From Sphingobium lactosutens (GTDB lineage Bacteria; Pseudomonadota; Alphaproteobacteria; Sphingomonadales; Sphingomonadaceae): a stretch of DNA of 64,000 bases. The position numbers and the translations under genes are program-made. This document shows, piece after piece, positions 7,805 to 16,168 of the stretch. The notes under the pieces were generated by a model. It did not search any database. It was not told where the DNA came from and saw nothing but the letters and a program-made list of their open reading frames with translations. The DNA lies in the NCBI RefSeq assembly GCF_013393185.1, contig NZ_QJQX01000063.1:1-64000 (forward strand), given 5' to 3'. The stretch's first letter is position 1; every line of letters begins with the position of its first letter.

Positions 7805-9349
7805 ATGGAGTATCGGGGCAGTCCAGCCGATCTTGCTTCCACTCAGCCGGCGTCGCCTTCTGCGCCCGAGACCGACGACTGGCTGCGAGCGATCGAGTCG
7901 GCCGTCTTTGCGGCGTTTCGGTCGGGGACCGGGGAGGATCTGGCCTCAACGCTGGAACAGTCCTGCCTTCGCTGGCCCGACCATGTTCGCCTGCTCTGGT
8001 TGAAGGCGCTGGTCCTGCGCGAGGCGCAGGCGCATGAGCCGGCGCTGCTTGCGGCCGAGCGCGCTGCGGCCTTGGCAAAGGACAATCCGCCGGCGCAGGC
8101 GCTGCTCGCTCAGTTGCGCTTTGAAACCGGGCGCGACGCCGCTGCGCAATTCACTGTCGCGCGTGCGCTCGCTCCTTCGGATCTGGCGCTGGTCCGTGGC
8201 CATGCCGGCGCACTCACGGCGGAGGGGGACAGCGATGCGGCGCTGGCGCTGATGGCGGCGGCGCTTCAGGATCAACCGGGCTGGGTCGAGGGCCAGACCT
8301 ACCGCGCTACATTACACCGCCTTGCCGGGGCGAATGGGCAGGAGGATGGGGGCTTTGCGGAGGCGCTGCGCGCCGAACCGCGCAATCTGGCACTCCATCT
8401 TGGCCGTTTTCACTGGCTGGCCAAGGCGAAGCGATGGGATGATGCCCGCGCCGCATTGGGGGAGGCGACACGCGCCTGCGGAGAGTCCAGCGCGCTGGAG
8501 GTTGCGCGCCTCTATCTCGAAGCGGAATCGGGTGCTGCGGCGGACAAGCCTGACCTGTTCGACGGGCTGGCCGACCGGCACGATTCCGGTCTGGCGCTTG
8601 CCCGTGTCCGCCACGCACTGCGCTGCGGCGCACCGGACAAGGCGGTAGAAATCGCCTTCGCCCAACTTCGTTCCCCGTCCGCGCCCCTATTCTGGCCCTA
8701 TCTTTCCATCGGCTGGCGTTTGCTGGGAGATGATCGGGCGGCCTGGCTCGATCGACCCGACCAGTTGATCCGCGCGGTCGACATCGGCCTGGACGCGCAG
8801 GAACTATCGGACCTTGCCGACCTTCTCCGCACACTCCACACCGCCACTTCACCCTATCCCGATCAGTCGGTGCGCGGCGGAACGCAGACCGACCGGCCGC
8901 TGCTGTTCCGGCATGAACCGATCATGCAGCGCACCCGCGCCGCCATCGAGGCAGCAGTGCGCGACTATATCAGTCGCCTGCCACCCCAAGAACCGGGCCA
9001 TCCGCTACTCGGAACGCCACGCGGCGAGGTGAAATTTGCGGGAAGCTGGTCCGTGCGTCTTTCCGCCCAGGGTTTTCATGCCGCACATACCCATCCGGTC
9101 GGCTGGATCAGTTCGGCGCTGCATATCGCCTTGCCTGACATTTCGGCGATGGGTGACGCACCATCGGGCTGGCTGCGGTTCGGCACGCCGCCGCCAGAGC
9201 TGGGGCTGGACCTGAAGGCCTATCGCCAGATCGAACCCAGGGTCGGCCGCCTGATCCTGTTCCCTTCCACCCTGTGGCACGGCACCGTGCCATTCGCGGA
9301 TGGCGAACGGCTGTCGATCGCCTTCGACATCAGCCCACCGCGCCGCTGA
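7805..9349 (+). CDS. TPR protein with C-terminal putative 2OG-Fe(II) oxygenase domain
   Basis: This 514-residue protein is likely cytoplasmic, with no signal peptide. The first two thirds are alanine-rich helical repeats of TPR type (for example KALVLREAQAHEPALLAAER and AAALAKDNPPAQALLAQL). The last about 130 residues match the family-5 2OG-Fe(II) oxygenase fold: GSWSVRL, the metal-ligand motif HTHPVGWISSALHIALP near residue 428, the distal WHGTVPF His near 491, then ERLSIAFD. Such proteins often sit next to TonB receptors in sphingomonads; substrate and role are unknown. The ATG at 7805 is used; a TTG 33 bp upstream is in frame but less likely. It is divergent from the receptor and shares the operator region. 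Confidence 0.8.
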   Translation: MEYRGSPADLASTQPASPSAPETDDWLRAIESAVFAAFRSGTGEDLASTLEQSCLRWPDHVRLLWLKALVLREAQAHEPALLAAERAAALAKDNPPAQALLAQLRFETGRDAAAQFTVARALAPSDLALVRGHAGALTAEGDSDAALALMAAALQDQPGWVEGQTYRATLHRLAGANGQEDGGFAEALRAEPRNLALHLGRFHWLAKAKRWDDARAALGEATRACGESSALEVARLYLEAESGAAADKPDLFDGLADRHDSGLALARVRHALRCGAPDKAVEIAFAQLRSPSAPLFWPYLSIGWRLLGDDRAAWLDRPDQLIRAVDIGLDAQELSDLADLLRTLHTATSPYPDQSVRGGTQTDRPLLFRHEPIMQRTRAAIEAAVRDYISRLPPQEPGHPLLGTPRGEVKFAGSWSVRLSAQGFHAAHTHPVGWISSALHIALPDISAMGDAPSGWLRFGTPPPELGLDLKAYRQIEPRVGRLILFPSTLWHGTVPFADGERLSIAFDISPPRR

Positions 9350-9353
9350 CGGA

Positions 9354-11570
9354 TCAGCCTTCGAACAGATAGGCCGCGCCCCTGTAATCGCCCTTCAGCT
9401 TCACGCGCAGCCCCTGTTCCATCCAGTAGGCGCCGCTGGCCTCCGCCGGTACGCCGTCGGGCAAGGCCGATCCGTCCAGCATCCGCACCCTGTAGCTGCG
9501 CACGGGATCGAGGCCCGCCGGATGCAACGCCTCGACATTGTCGCGGAAGGATGAACTGTGCAGCATCTGGAACAGGACGGCCCGGCGCTTGTCCGGGGCG
9601 ACATGGAAGGTCGCCGACATCGCCGCGTCCGGCCGGGGAGGCGCGATCCGGTAAAGGTCGCCGCGCTGCACGATGTCGCGAATGGACTTGTAGGCGGCGA
9701 TCCATTTCGTGGCCGTGGCGAAATCCGCATCCTGCCAATGATCCAGATTGGCGCCGATACCCAGGCTCCCTTGCATGGCGGATAGGAAGCGATAGTCGAG
9801 GCTGGTTTCCCGCCCGTTCGCCCAATTGGGACTATCTGTAACCCAGGCCATCATGATCGACGGCGCATAGGCCTGGGTAAAGCCGTCCTGAATGATCAGG
9901 CGATCATAGGGATCGGTATTGTCCGACGTCCAGCTCTGGTCGGTCAGGCCCATGATGCCAAGGTCGATGCGCCCGCCGCCCCCAGAGCAACCCTCAATCT
10001 CCAGCCCCGGATGTCGCCGCCGCAGTTCGGACAGGATGTAATAGAGGTTGCGGACATATTGGACCTGCACCCGCTGCTGATCCTCCGACGCCATTTCGGG
10101 CCAGCCCGCCTCGGTCCAGTTGCGGTTATAGTCCCATTTGAGGAAGGCGATATCATTCTGGCCCACCAGCCGGTCCAGCACGGCCAGCAGATGATCGCGC
10201 ACATCGGTCCGGGCGAGGTTCAGGACCAACTGGTTGCGGCCTTCGGTGCGCGGCCGGTCGGGGAAATTCAGCACCCAGTCGGGATGGGCGCGGTAGAGGT
10301 CCGAATTGACGTTCACCATCTCCGGCTCGACCCAGAGGCCGAAATCCATGCCCAGCGCTTTCACCCGGTCGATCAAAGGCTTGAGGCCTTTGGGGAATTT
10401 GCGCGGATTGACCGTCCAGTCGCCCAGGCCCGCCTTGTCGTCGTCGCGCGCGCCGAACCAGCCGTCATCGACGACGAAGCGTTCCACCCCGATCTTCGCC
10501 GCCTTCTCGGCCAATGCCATCTGCCCGGCCTCGGTCACGTTGAAGGTCGTCGCTTCCCAGCTATTGTAGAGGACCGGCCGGATCTTGGCCTTGGCGCCAC
10601 CGGGGATGATCGCGGCGCGCTGAAAGGCGTGGAAGCGGCGCGAGGCGTCGCCCATCCCTTTACTCGTATAGCCCGTGTAGAAGACCGGCGTATCCAGGCT
10701 TTCGCCCGGCTTTAGCGTCCAGCTGAAATCATAGGGGTTGTAGCCGCCGCTGATCCGGAGCCGGCTGAGATTGTCGAGGCCGACTGACAGGCGGAAGGAA
10801 CCGGACCAGGCCAGCGCCCCATACCAGACCGGACCATCCGTCTCGCTGCTCTTGCCGTCCTTGACCAGCGCGAACCAGGGCTGATTGCCATGGCCGGTCG
10901 ATCCCCGACGGCTCTCCAAGACAGTCAGGGCTGGCGTCACCGACGTTTCCACCTGCGACCATTCCGACGCATGGCGGCCGGTCAGATAGTGGAGGCGATA
11001 GTCGCTGCCGACCGGCAGCGTGTAGGTCGCCGCTGCGATCTGGTCGATGCGCACCGGCTTGCTGTCGCCATTGCGCACACTGGCCGATCGGGCGATTACG
11101 CCGGTCGTCGGATCGATCGCATAGCGCAACATGACCGTAAGGGGCCGACGGATATCGGCCAGTTCCACGGTCAACGTCTCACCGGCTATGGTGTGGCGTC
11201 GATATTTGAGGACCAGGTCGCGATTGCCGTCGGCGAACACCGCCTTGATGCCCGGTTCGCTGACCAGCCCCTCCCCCTGCCCGGCATATTCCTGCGCAGT
11301 GATCGATCCGGCCGGGTCGAAGCCCGACAATTCGGTGGGATGCCGGGCGACGAGTGGCGCCTTTTCGTCCAGCGTTGCGCCCCAATAGAGCGGCTGGAGA
11401 TAGCCCTGTTCATCCACCCCCATGGCATAGGTCACGCCGCCGCCATCGAGCCGCATCATGCGGCCATCCGCTGTTGCGCTGACCTTTGCCCAAAGGACGT
11501 CGGGATAGGCAAGAGCCGTGAAGGCGGCGGCCGCCAGGCACAATGATCGAACGGACGGCATAGTCATCAT
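9354..11570 (-). CDS. exported GH36 alpha-galactosidase
   Basis: This 738-residue glycoside hydrolase of family 36 releases terminal alpha-galactose from raffinose, melibiose or stachyose. An N-terminal signal peptide (residues about 1-28, LCLAAAAFTALAYPDVLWAK) predicts periplasmic or outer location. The catalytic barrel shows FVVDDGWFG (368), WVEPEMVN, KWDYNRNW with nucleophile Asp480, CSGGGGRIDLGIM and TDQSWTSDNTDP with acid/base Asp550. Length matches bacterial GH36 enzymes. The start ATG at 11570 overlaps the fructokinase stop by 4 bp (ATGA). It is the last gene of the GH68-fructokinase-GH36 operon controlled from the operator at 13702. Confidence 0.93.
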   Translation of the reverse strand: MMTMPSVRSLCLAAAAFTALAYPDVLWAKVSATADGRMMRLDGGGVTYAMGVDEQGYLQPLYWGATLDEKAPLVARHPTELSGFDPAGSITAQEYAGQGEGLVSEPGIKAVFADGNRDLVLKYRRHTIAGETLTVELADIRRPLTVMLRYAIDPTTGVIARSASVRNGDSKPVRIDQIAAATYTLPVGSDYRLHYLTGRHASEWSQVETSVTPALTVLESRRGSTGHGNQPWFALVKDGKSSETDGPVWYGALAWSGSFRLSVGLDNLSRLRISGGYNPYDFSWTLKPGESLDTPVFYTGYTSKGMGDASRRFHAFQRAAIIPGGAKAKIRPVLYNSWEATTFNVTEAGQMALAEKAAKIGVERFVVDDGWFGARDDDKAGLGDWTVNPRKFPKGLKPLIDRVKALGMDFGLWVEPEMVNVNSDLYRAHPDWVLNFPDRPRTEGRNQLVLNLARTDVRDHLLAVLDRLVGQNDIAFLKWDYNRNWTEAGWPEMASEDQQRVQVQYVRNLYYILSELRRRHPGLEIEGCSGGGGRIDLGIMGLTDQSWTSDNTDPYDRLIIQDGFTQAYAPSIMMAWVTDSPNWANGRETSLDYRFLSAMQGSLGIGANLDHWQDADFATATKWIAAYKSIRDIVQRGDLYRIAPPRPDAAMSATFHVAPDKRRAVLFQMLHSSSFRDNVEALHPAGLDPVRSYRVRMLDGSALPDGVPAEASGAYWMEQGLRVKLKGDYRGAAYLFEG

Positions 11571-12481
11571 CCTTGCCTTTCCGCCAAGGCATCAAGTGCC
11601 AGCGCGACAGCGCCGAGCGGCCCTGCCTGATCTCCCAACTCGGCAGTACGCAGGATCGCAGCGATAGTGTCCGGTGTCACAAACGGCAGATAACCATTCA
11701 GTTGCACCAGAACCTTGCCCCGGACCCGATCGAGCAGATTTGCACGGCCCATCCCGACGCCGCCGCCAATCAGCACCTGCCGCGCTGCCGTCATGAGCAG
11801 AATAGTTGATACGAGCTGAGCAAGGTCATGGGCGACATGATCCCATCTGGGATCGTCGGCATCGATCTGGTCGCCCGGCTTGCCAAAACGTTTGGCCAGT
11901 GCGGGGCCAGAAACCAGCCCTTCGATACAGTCGCCATGAAAAGGACAGGCGCCGGGAAAATCATCCCCCTCCGCTCGGCGAATGGCGATATGCCCGAGTT
12001 CAGGATGCATCGCGCCATGCAGCGTCTTGCCATTCAGGGCAAAACCGCCGCCCAGCCCCGTACCGATGGTAAGGTAGCAGAGGCAGTCGGACCGCCCCTG
12101 TTCCTGCGTGCCAGCACCCCAGCGCGCCTCGGCCAATGCAGCCGCATTCACATCGGTATCGATCGCCGCCGGACAGGGCAGCGCCCCGGCCAAGGCGCCG
12201 AAAATGTCCGCTCCGCTCCAGCCGGGCTTGGGCGTGGGCAGCATCCGGCCAAAGTCATGGGCATTCCTGTCGAGCCGCAAGGGGCCGAAAGATGCAATGC
12301 CCAACGCAGCCAAGGCCTCTTCCGCATACCAGCGGGTCAGGGTTTGCTGCACCGCGCCCAATGTCGCGTCCGGTGTCGTCGTCGGCACCAATCGCCGCTC
12401 GACAATCTCCGTTCCGCGTGCACGCAGGACGAAAACCTTGGTCCCGCCCAGTTCGACGCCCGCGATCAAAGGGCGCGTCAT
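11567..12481 (-). CDS. ROK-family fructokinase
   Basis: This 304-residue cytoplasmic sugar kinase phosphorylates fructose to fructose 6-phosphate. It shows the ROK phosphate loop GVELGGTKVFVLRARG at the N-terminus, the substrate segment DTDVNAAALAEARWGAG, the loop TIGTGLGGGFALNG, and the HELGH-like zinc site (HPELGHIAIRR, then CPFHGDCIEGLVSGPAL) typical of Mak/ScrK-type fructokinases. It is translationally coupled by 4-bp ATGA overlaps to both GH68 upstream and GH36 downstream. Its place beside a sucrose-splitting enzyme explains its job: capturing the released fructose. Confidence 0.88.
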   Translation of the reverse strand: MTRPLIAGVELGGTKVFVLRARGTEIVERRLVPTTTPDATLGAVQQTLTRWYAEEALAALGIASFGPLRLDRNAHDFGRMLPTPKPGWSGADIFGALAGALPCPAAIDTDVNAAALAEARWGAGTQEQGRSDCLCYLTIGTGLGGGFALNGKTLHGAMHPELGHIAIRRAEGDDFPGACPFHGDCIEGLVSGPALAKRFGKPGDQIDADDPRWDHVAHDLAQLVSTILLMTAARQVLIGGGVGMGRANLLDRVRGKVLVQLNGYLPFVTPDTIAAILRTAELGDQAGPLGAVALALDALAERQG

Positions 12482-13671
12482 GCCACCACTCCGGCCGCAT
12501 CGCCATCAAGCCACAGCTGGACGAACGGCGCAAAGGCGCCGCCGAACCGCCGCTTGGCCCCTCCCCCCCAATTGTCGACGAAGCTGGTGACGCGCAGATC
12601 AGGCAGCACCATCCAGCTATAGCTTTGTGCGGGCGCCTCGTCCGGGTTGGCGAAGACAAGGCCGCTGTCATTGATCGGGCGCCAGGGGCCGCTCAATGTA
12701 TCGGCGACCATGCCGTACAGGCCGGTCGGCCCTGTCGGCCCTTGTGGATTGAACACATGGGCTTGAGTCGACCAGAATAGATAATAGCGGCCGTGATGGA
12801 ACACGACATGCGGCCGCTCCAGTTCATTATTGATGCCGTCCGCGACAATCAGCGGCGGTTCGACAGTCCAGTCGTCCGGGCGATCCGCCGGGGCGGTGGC
12901 AACCCCGACAACCCCGTTGAACGCCGATGTCGATCCCGCAAGCGAGCCGGCGAAAAACAGATGATGGCGACCATCTGCAGGATCGCGAAAATAAGCGGGA
13001 TCGCGGTAGGCCTTGATCGTACCGATGGCGCCACCACCCGTGGTCGCCATATACCAGTCGGGCTCGGGCGGGATCACTTCGCACAGGTCGCGCCAATCCG
13101 CCAGGCAACCGTCATCGCCAAGACTGGCCCGCGCGCTGAACATGCGCTGCTCAAAGGTCAGCCCATTATCGCCACGCCGCCCAGCAGCCGTGAAATAGAG
13201 GATCACATCGCCAGTCGCCTCATCGACGATGGCCGATCCAGACCATTCCCGGCTTCCCGGAGAAAAGCCATCTGGCATGGCCGGCCCAAGATCGGACCAG
13301 CCGCCATCCTCGTGGCGGAGCAGATGAATACGTGCATGACCGTGGCGCGCGTCTGGATCATCAAACCGGGGGGCGCCAAGCGCCATCCAAAGCTCGCCTC
13401 CCGACGCGTTGGTAAAGGGCTCACCGTCCCGGCGCTGGATCGGCCACGCATCCCAAATGCCCAAATCAAATGCGACCGGGGCGAAATCCTGGTCGGTGAT
13501 TGGGGCGATGGCGATCGGTGACGGGAGAATTGCAGCAACATGCGCAGCTGTCCAGAATATCGTCACATCGGCGCCCTCTTCATGGGAGGAGGACGCCGTC
13601 AAGCGTGCAGTCCCAACGACATCCTCCCCAAGATAGAAACAAGCCTGGTCGCGCTCAAACACCCATCCCAA
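12478..13671 (-). CDS. GH68 sucrose-cleaving enzyme (levansucrase/sucrase type), no signal peptide
   Basis: This 397-residue family-68 five-bladed propeller has the nucleophile in GIWDAWPIQ (Asp74), REWSGSA (141-147), the RDP motif in AYRDPAYFRD (transition-state Asp224) and NELERPHVV (general acid, by analogy Glu285). It splits sucrose and may transfer fructose to levan or fructo-oligosaccharide. No signal peptide is visible. Some Gram-negative GH68 enzymes are secreted without one, but coupling to a cytoplasmic fructokinase suggests intracellular sucrose cleavage here. The start is uncertain: TTG at 13671 or GTG at 13662. The operator at 13702-13713 lies 31 bp upstream. It is the first gene of a three-gene ATGA-coupled operon. 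Confidence 0.88.
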   Translation of the reverse strand: MGWVFERDQACFYLGEDVVGTARLTASSSHEEGADVTIFWTAAHVAAILPSPIAIAPITDQDFAPVAFDLGIWDAWPIQRRDGEPFTNASGGELWMALGAPRFDDPDARHGHARIHLLRHEDGGWSDLGPAMPDGFSPGSREWSGSAIVDEATGDVILYFTAAGRRGDNGLTFEQRMFSARASLGDDGCLADWRDLCEVIPPEPDWYMATTGGGAIGTIKAYRDPAYFRDPADGRHHLFFAGSLAGSTSAFNGVVGVATAPADRPDDWTVEPPLIVADGINNELERPHVVFHHGRYYLFWSTQAHVFNPQGPTGPTGLYGMVADTLSGPWRPINDSGLVFANPDEAPAQSYSWMVLPDLRVTSFVDNWGGGAKRRFGGAFAPFVQLWLDGDAAGVVA

Positions 13672-13701
13672 ACTGCTTCATTGCGAACCGTATAGCGTTG
13701 C

Positions 13702-13713
13702 GCAAACGTTTGC
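13702..13713. promoter_or_regulatory. LacI-type operator GCAAACGTTTGC (copy 3)
   Basis: A perfect copy of the 12-bp palindrome found at 2552 and 7704 is placed 31-40 bp in front of the GH68 start. That is close enough to block the promoter or initial transcription of the GH68-fructokinase-GH36 operon. Confidence 0.78.
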
Positions 13714-14013
13714 AATAGATAGTTGGAAAGTTAATTCGAAAGGCTGCAGTCGTTCCCGCCATCGACCTTTGTTGGACGCTCAACGGCAATTTTTCCGATC
13801 CTAGTTGCGGACCGTCAGCTATTTGATTTCTGACCACCGATGTGGCCGGGAGCGGAAAGGCATGTTGGGGGTCGGATGTGTAGGTTAGCGGACGCTAGGC
13901 TGCGGTCGAACGGAGCCTGCCGTGTGAGGAAGGCTAGGAATTCAAGCCTGTGCATCACCGGCTATGCGACAGGAGACCGACACCAGATCAAGTGGCAGAG
14001 GTCGGAAAATCCA
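13714..14013. other. no recognisable gene
   Basis: Between the GH68 operator and the tandem repeat I see no frame with coding character and no clear hairpin. The piece nearest the operator probably holds the GH68 promoter. The remainder looks like scar DNA next to the decayed fragment at 14088-14557. Confidence 0.5.
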
Positions 14014-14078
14014 CGACAGGGGCGACAGGGCGACAGGGCGACAGGGCGACAGGGCGACAGGGCGACAGGGCGACAGGG
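14014..14078. repeat. 8-bp tandem repeat (CGACAGGG)n
   Basis: Seven perfect back-to-back copies of cgacaggg occupy 14023-14078. An eighth copy at 14014-14021 is separated from them by one extra g. Copy number of such a short unit can change by slippage. Since 8 is not a multiple of 3, each change shifts any frame reading through it. The array starts about 10 bp beyond the conserved end of the JetD-like fragment. Confidence 0.95.
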
Positions 14079-14087
14079 ATCGAAGGT

Positions 14088-14557
14088 TTCCTGTTCATGA
14101 ACAAGCTTCTCTATCACAGCCTTTGCCAAAGACTCGATTGCGCTTCCCTGCAGATCTCCCATCGCACCCAATTTGCGTTGTGACCGCTGGCCAAAACGAC
14201 GCAGTAGTTCAGCATCCATCATATGCGGCTGCAAAGCGACCGATCCTTCAGCCAATGCGCATTCAAGATGCCGGAAAATCCGCACATCGCCAGCGTCCAT
14301 GTCGCCGCAATGAAATACCGGACGCCACGCCTCCAGCACAAGTTTCTGAATGGTCGGCCGCGAGGGGAAACCGCCCTAATAGATGACAAGCGCAGGCTCG
14401 GAGGGAGCGGCCTCCCAGACATATCGGACGAATGACGTGAAATTCTCGATTGTCAGCACATAATGCGGTCTGCCCGCCAGAGCGATCATTGTCACCACAG
14501 TCCGTGTATTCCTATAAATGGCATCGGCGGAAAGGGGCGCCGCTCAACGCTCACATC
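14088..14557 (-). pseudogene. decayed C-terminal fragment of a JetD-like (DUF2220, Wadjet) protein
   Basis: One leftward frame reads DVSVERRPLSADAIYRNTR, then HYVLTIENFTSFVRY, a TAG stop at 14378-14376, then GGFPSRPTIQKLVLEAWR, PVFHCGDMDAGDVRIFRHLE, then PHMMDAELLRRFG, ending near KLVHEQE. The LTIEN Glu, ALVIY-GGFPS and GDxDxG segments are the toprim nuclease signature of the Wadjet subunit JetD and its DUF2220 relatives. The in-frame TAG, the missing N-terminal half and the repeat array at the 3-prime end make it non-functional. No JetA, JetB or JetC partner is in the window. The assignment rests on my recognition of family motifs. Confidence 0.7.
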
Positions 14558-14905
14558 ACCGTGCAGCAATATGGGTGGGGCTGGCAGGCGGGGCGCAAGT
14601 TTACCCAAGGCGACTTCAGCTTCAACGAGCATCGATGGCGCCCGCTATTGGCGCTGTATCGCCATCTCGAACAGAATCTCGCCGCGATGGACGCGGTGTG
14701 GGAAGGCGGCTTCGAACAATGGTATGAGGGCAATGCGTCGATAGCGCAAAGCTACAAGGAATTGTCCCAGGCGGACCGAAAACGCATTGCCGGCCATGTC
14801 TGCACACTGCTGGCGGCACGCGAGGCGAGCGACAGCGACATTGTCGGCGCCGACCGGAAATTCCCGCGCAAAGCCGGTGTCCTCAAGGTATCGCCAAGAT
14901 ATTGA
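14504..14905 (+). CDS. unrecognised protein of about 130 residues, possibly a remnant
   Basis: From about 14540 to the stop at 14905 the codons have strongly GC-rich third positions. The translation looks protein-like (QYGWGWQAGRKFTQGDFSF, LLALYRHLEQNLAAMDAVWE, YKELSQADRKRIAGHVC). I recognise no family. The start is unclear: GTG at 14504 or TTG at 14450 or 14489, none with a good ribosome site. Its first 50 bp overlap the antisense JetD-like fragment, so the true 5-prime end was probably replaced by a rearrangement. It ends 13 bp from the stop of convergent bluB. Confidence 0.4.
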   Translation: MYSYKWHRRKGAPLNAHITVQQYGWGWQAGRKFTQGDFSFNEHRWRPLLALYRHLEQNLAAMDAVWEGGFEQWYEGNASIAQSYKELSQADRKRIAGHVCTLLAAREASDSDIVGADRKFPRKAGVLKVSPRY

Positions 14906-14918
14906 CGGCTGGGCACGA

Positions 14919-15566
14919 TTATCGCTCGAACAGGCGATCCGCCAGCGCCTCGCGCGCCTGCCACCCGCGCTGCTCCAGTTCGGGTGTGGCGCATGGCCCG
15001 TCCGGATAGCCGATGCAGAGCAGGGCGATCAGGCTCCAGTGGTCTGGAACATCGAGCATCGTCCTGACGGTGGCCGGATCGACGATCGACACCCAGCCCA
15101 GCCCGACACCCCGCGCCCGTGCCGCCAGCCACAGGGTATGGATCGCCATCACGGTCGAATAGCGCAGCATCTCATGCATGGTCGCGATGCCGAGCCCATG
15201 GCCCGTGTCGGGATGTTCTTCCGAAAAGACCGCGAGCAGTTCGGGCGCCTCACGCACGCCATGCAGCTTGAGCGAGAGATAATGGGCGCGCTGGTCGGCG
15301 TCCGCATAGCGATCGGCGGCAGCGATGCGCTGCCGGTCAATATGGTCGGCGATCTGCGCCTTCAGGTCAGTTGAGCGGATCCGCACCAGACGCCAGGGCT
15401 GCGCATTGCCGACCGAAGGCGCCAGGCTAACCGAAGCGAGCAGCGCCTGCATGACAGGCTCCGGCACCGGATCGGTCCGAAAATGCCGGACATCGCGGCG
15501 CCAGCACAGCAGCGCGTCGAATTGCTCCAGAAAAGTGGCGTCGAAATCGGGCGGCGCTGTGCTCAA
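14919..15566 (-). CDS. bluB: 5,6-dimethylbenzimidazole synthase
   Basis: This 215-residue nitroreductase-fold flavoprotein breaks FMNH2 apart with oxygen to form dimethylbenzimidazole, the lower ligand of B12. Diagnostic BluB segments are CWRRDVRHFRTDPVPE near residue 21, SLAPSVGNAQPWRLVRI, VREAPELLAVFSEE, HEMLRYSTVMAIHTLWLAAR and GLGWVSIVDPATV. It is the last gene of the leftward cobalamin operon, coupled to cobO by a 4-bp ATGA overlap. Being oxygen dependent, it fits the aerobic pathway seen upstream. Confidence 0.93.
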   Translation of the reverse strand: MSTAPPDFDATFLEQFDALLCWRRDVRHFRTDPVPEPVMQALLASVSLAPSVGNAQPWRLVRIRSTDLKAQIADHIDRQRIAAADRYADADQRAHYLSLKLHGVREAPELLAVFSEEHPDTGHGLGIATMHEMLRYSTVMAIHTLWLAARARGVGLGWVSIVDPATVRTMLDVPDHWSLIALLCIGYPDGPCATPELEQRGWQAREALADRLFER

Positions 15567-16168
15567 AATTCGATGCCCTTCTGCGCCTTCACGCCCGACC
15601 GGAAGGGATGCTTCACCATCACCATGTCGGTTACGAGATCGGCTGCCTCGATCAGGGCATCGGGCGCGTTGCGTCCGGTGATGATGACATGCTTCATCGT
15701 ATCCCGCTCCGTCACGGCCGCCAGCACTTCGTCCAGCGGCAGATAGTCATAGCGTAACACGATGTTGAGTTCGTCGGCCAGCACCATGTCATAGGCCGGA
15801 TCGGCGATCATCCGCTTCACTTCCTCCCAAGCCTCGCGCGCCACCGCGACATCGCGCGAACGATCCTGCGTGTTCCAGGTGAAGCCCTCGCCCATCGGCT
15901 TGAACTCGATATTGTCGGGGAAGGCGTCGAACACCGCCTTTTCGCCGGTCGCCATGGCGCCCTTCACAAACTGGACGACACCGACCTTCATGCCATGACC
16001 GATAGCGCGCACCACCATGCCGAGCGCCGCGCTGGTCTTGCCCTTGCCCTTGCCGGTGTGGACGATCAGCAGCCCCTTTTCCTGGGTCTTGTTAGCCATG
16101 ATCTTGGCCTGCGCCGCCTGCTTCTTGCGCATCTTCTCAGCATGGCGCGCTTCGTCGACCTGCGTCAT
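15563..16168 (-). CDS. cobO: cob(I)yrinic acid a,c-diamide adenosyltransferase
   Basis: This 201-residue CobA/CobO/BtuR-type enzyme attaches the adenosyl group to reduced corrinoid cobalt. The P-loop HTGKGKGKTSAALGM lies near residue 37. GVVQFVKGAMATGEK, GEGFTWNTQDRSRD, MVLADELNIVLRYDYL and HVIITGRNAPDALIEAADLVTDM follow in family order. The basic N-terminal helix precedes the P-loop as usual. It is ATGA-coupled to cobF upstream and bluB downstream. Confidence 0.95.
   Translation of the reverse strand: MTQVDEARHAEKMRKKQAAQAKIMANKTQEKGLLIVHTGKGKGKTSAALGMVVRAIGHGMKVGVVQFVKGAMATGEKAVFDAFPDNIEFKPMGEGFTWNTQDRSRDVAVAREAWEEVKRMIADPAYDMVLADELNIVLRYDYLPLDEVLAAVTERDTMKHVIITGRNAPDALIEAADLVTDMVMVKHPFRSGVKAQKGIEF

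Noticed and set aside
5506..8037. Very long rightward open frame (about 840 codons) opposite the TonB receptor
   Set aside because: It is a shadow of the receptor gene: high GC keeps the antisense frame open. Its translation is a low-complexity Arg/Ala/Glu pattern with no start signal or family motif.
14014..14078. Tandem repeat as a possible CRISPR array
   Set aside because: Units are 8 bp and directly joined with no spacers, so it is a microsatellite-type array.
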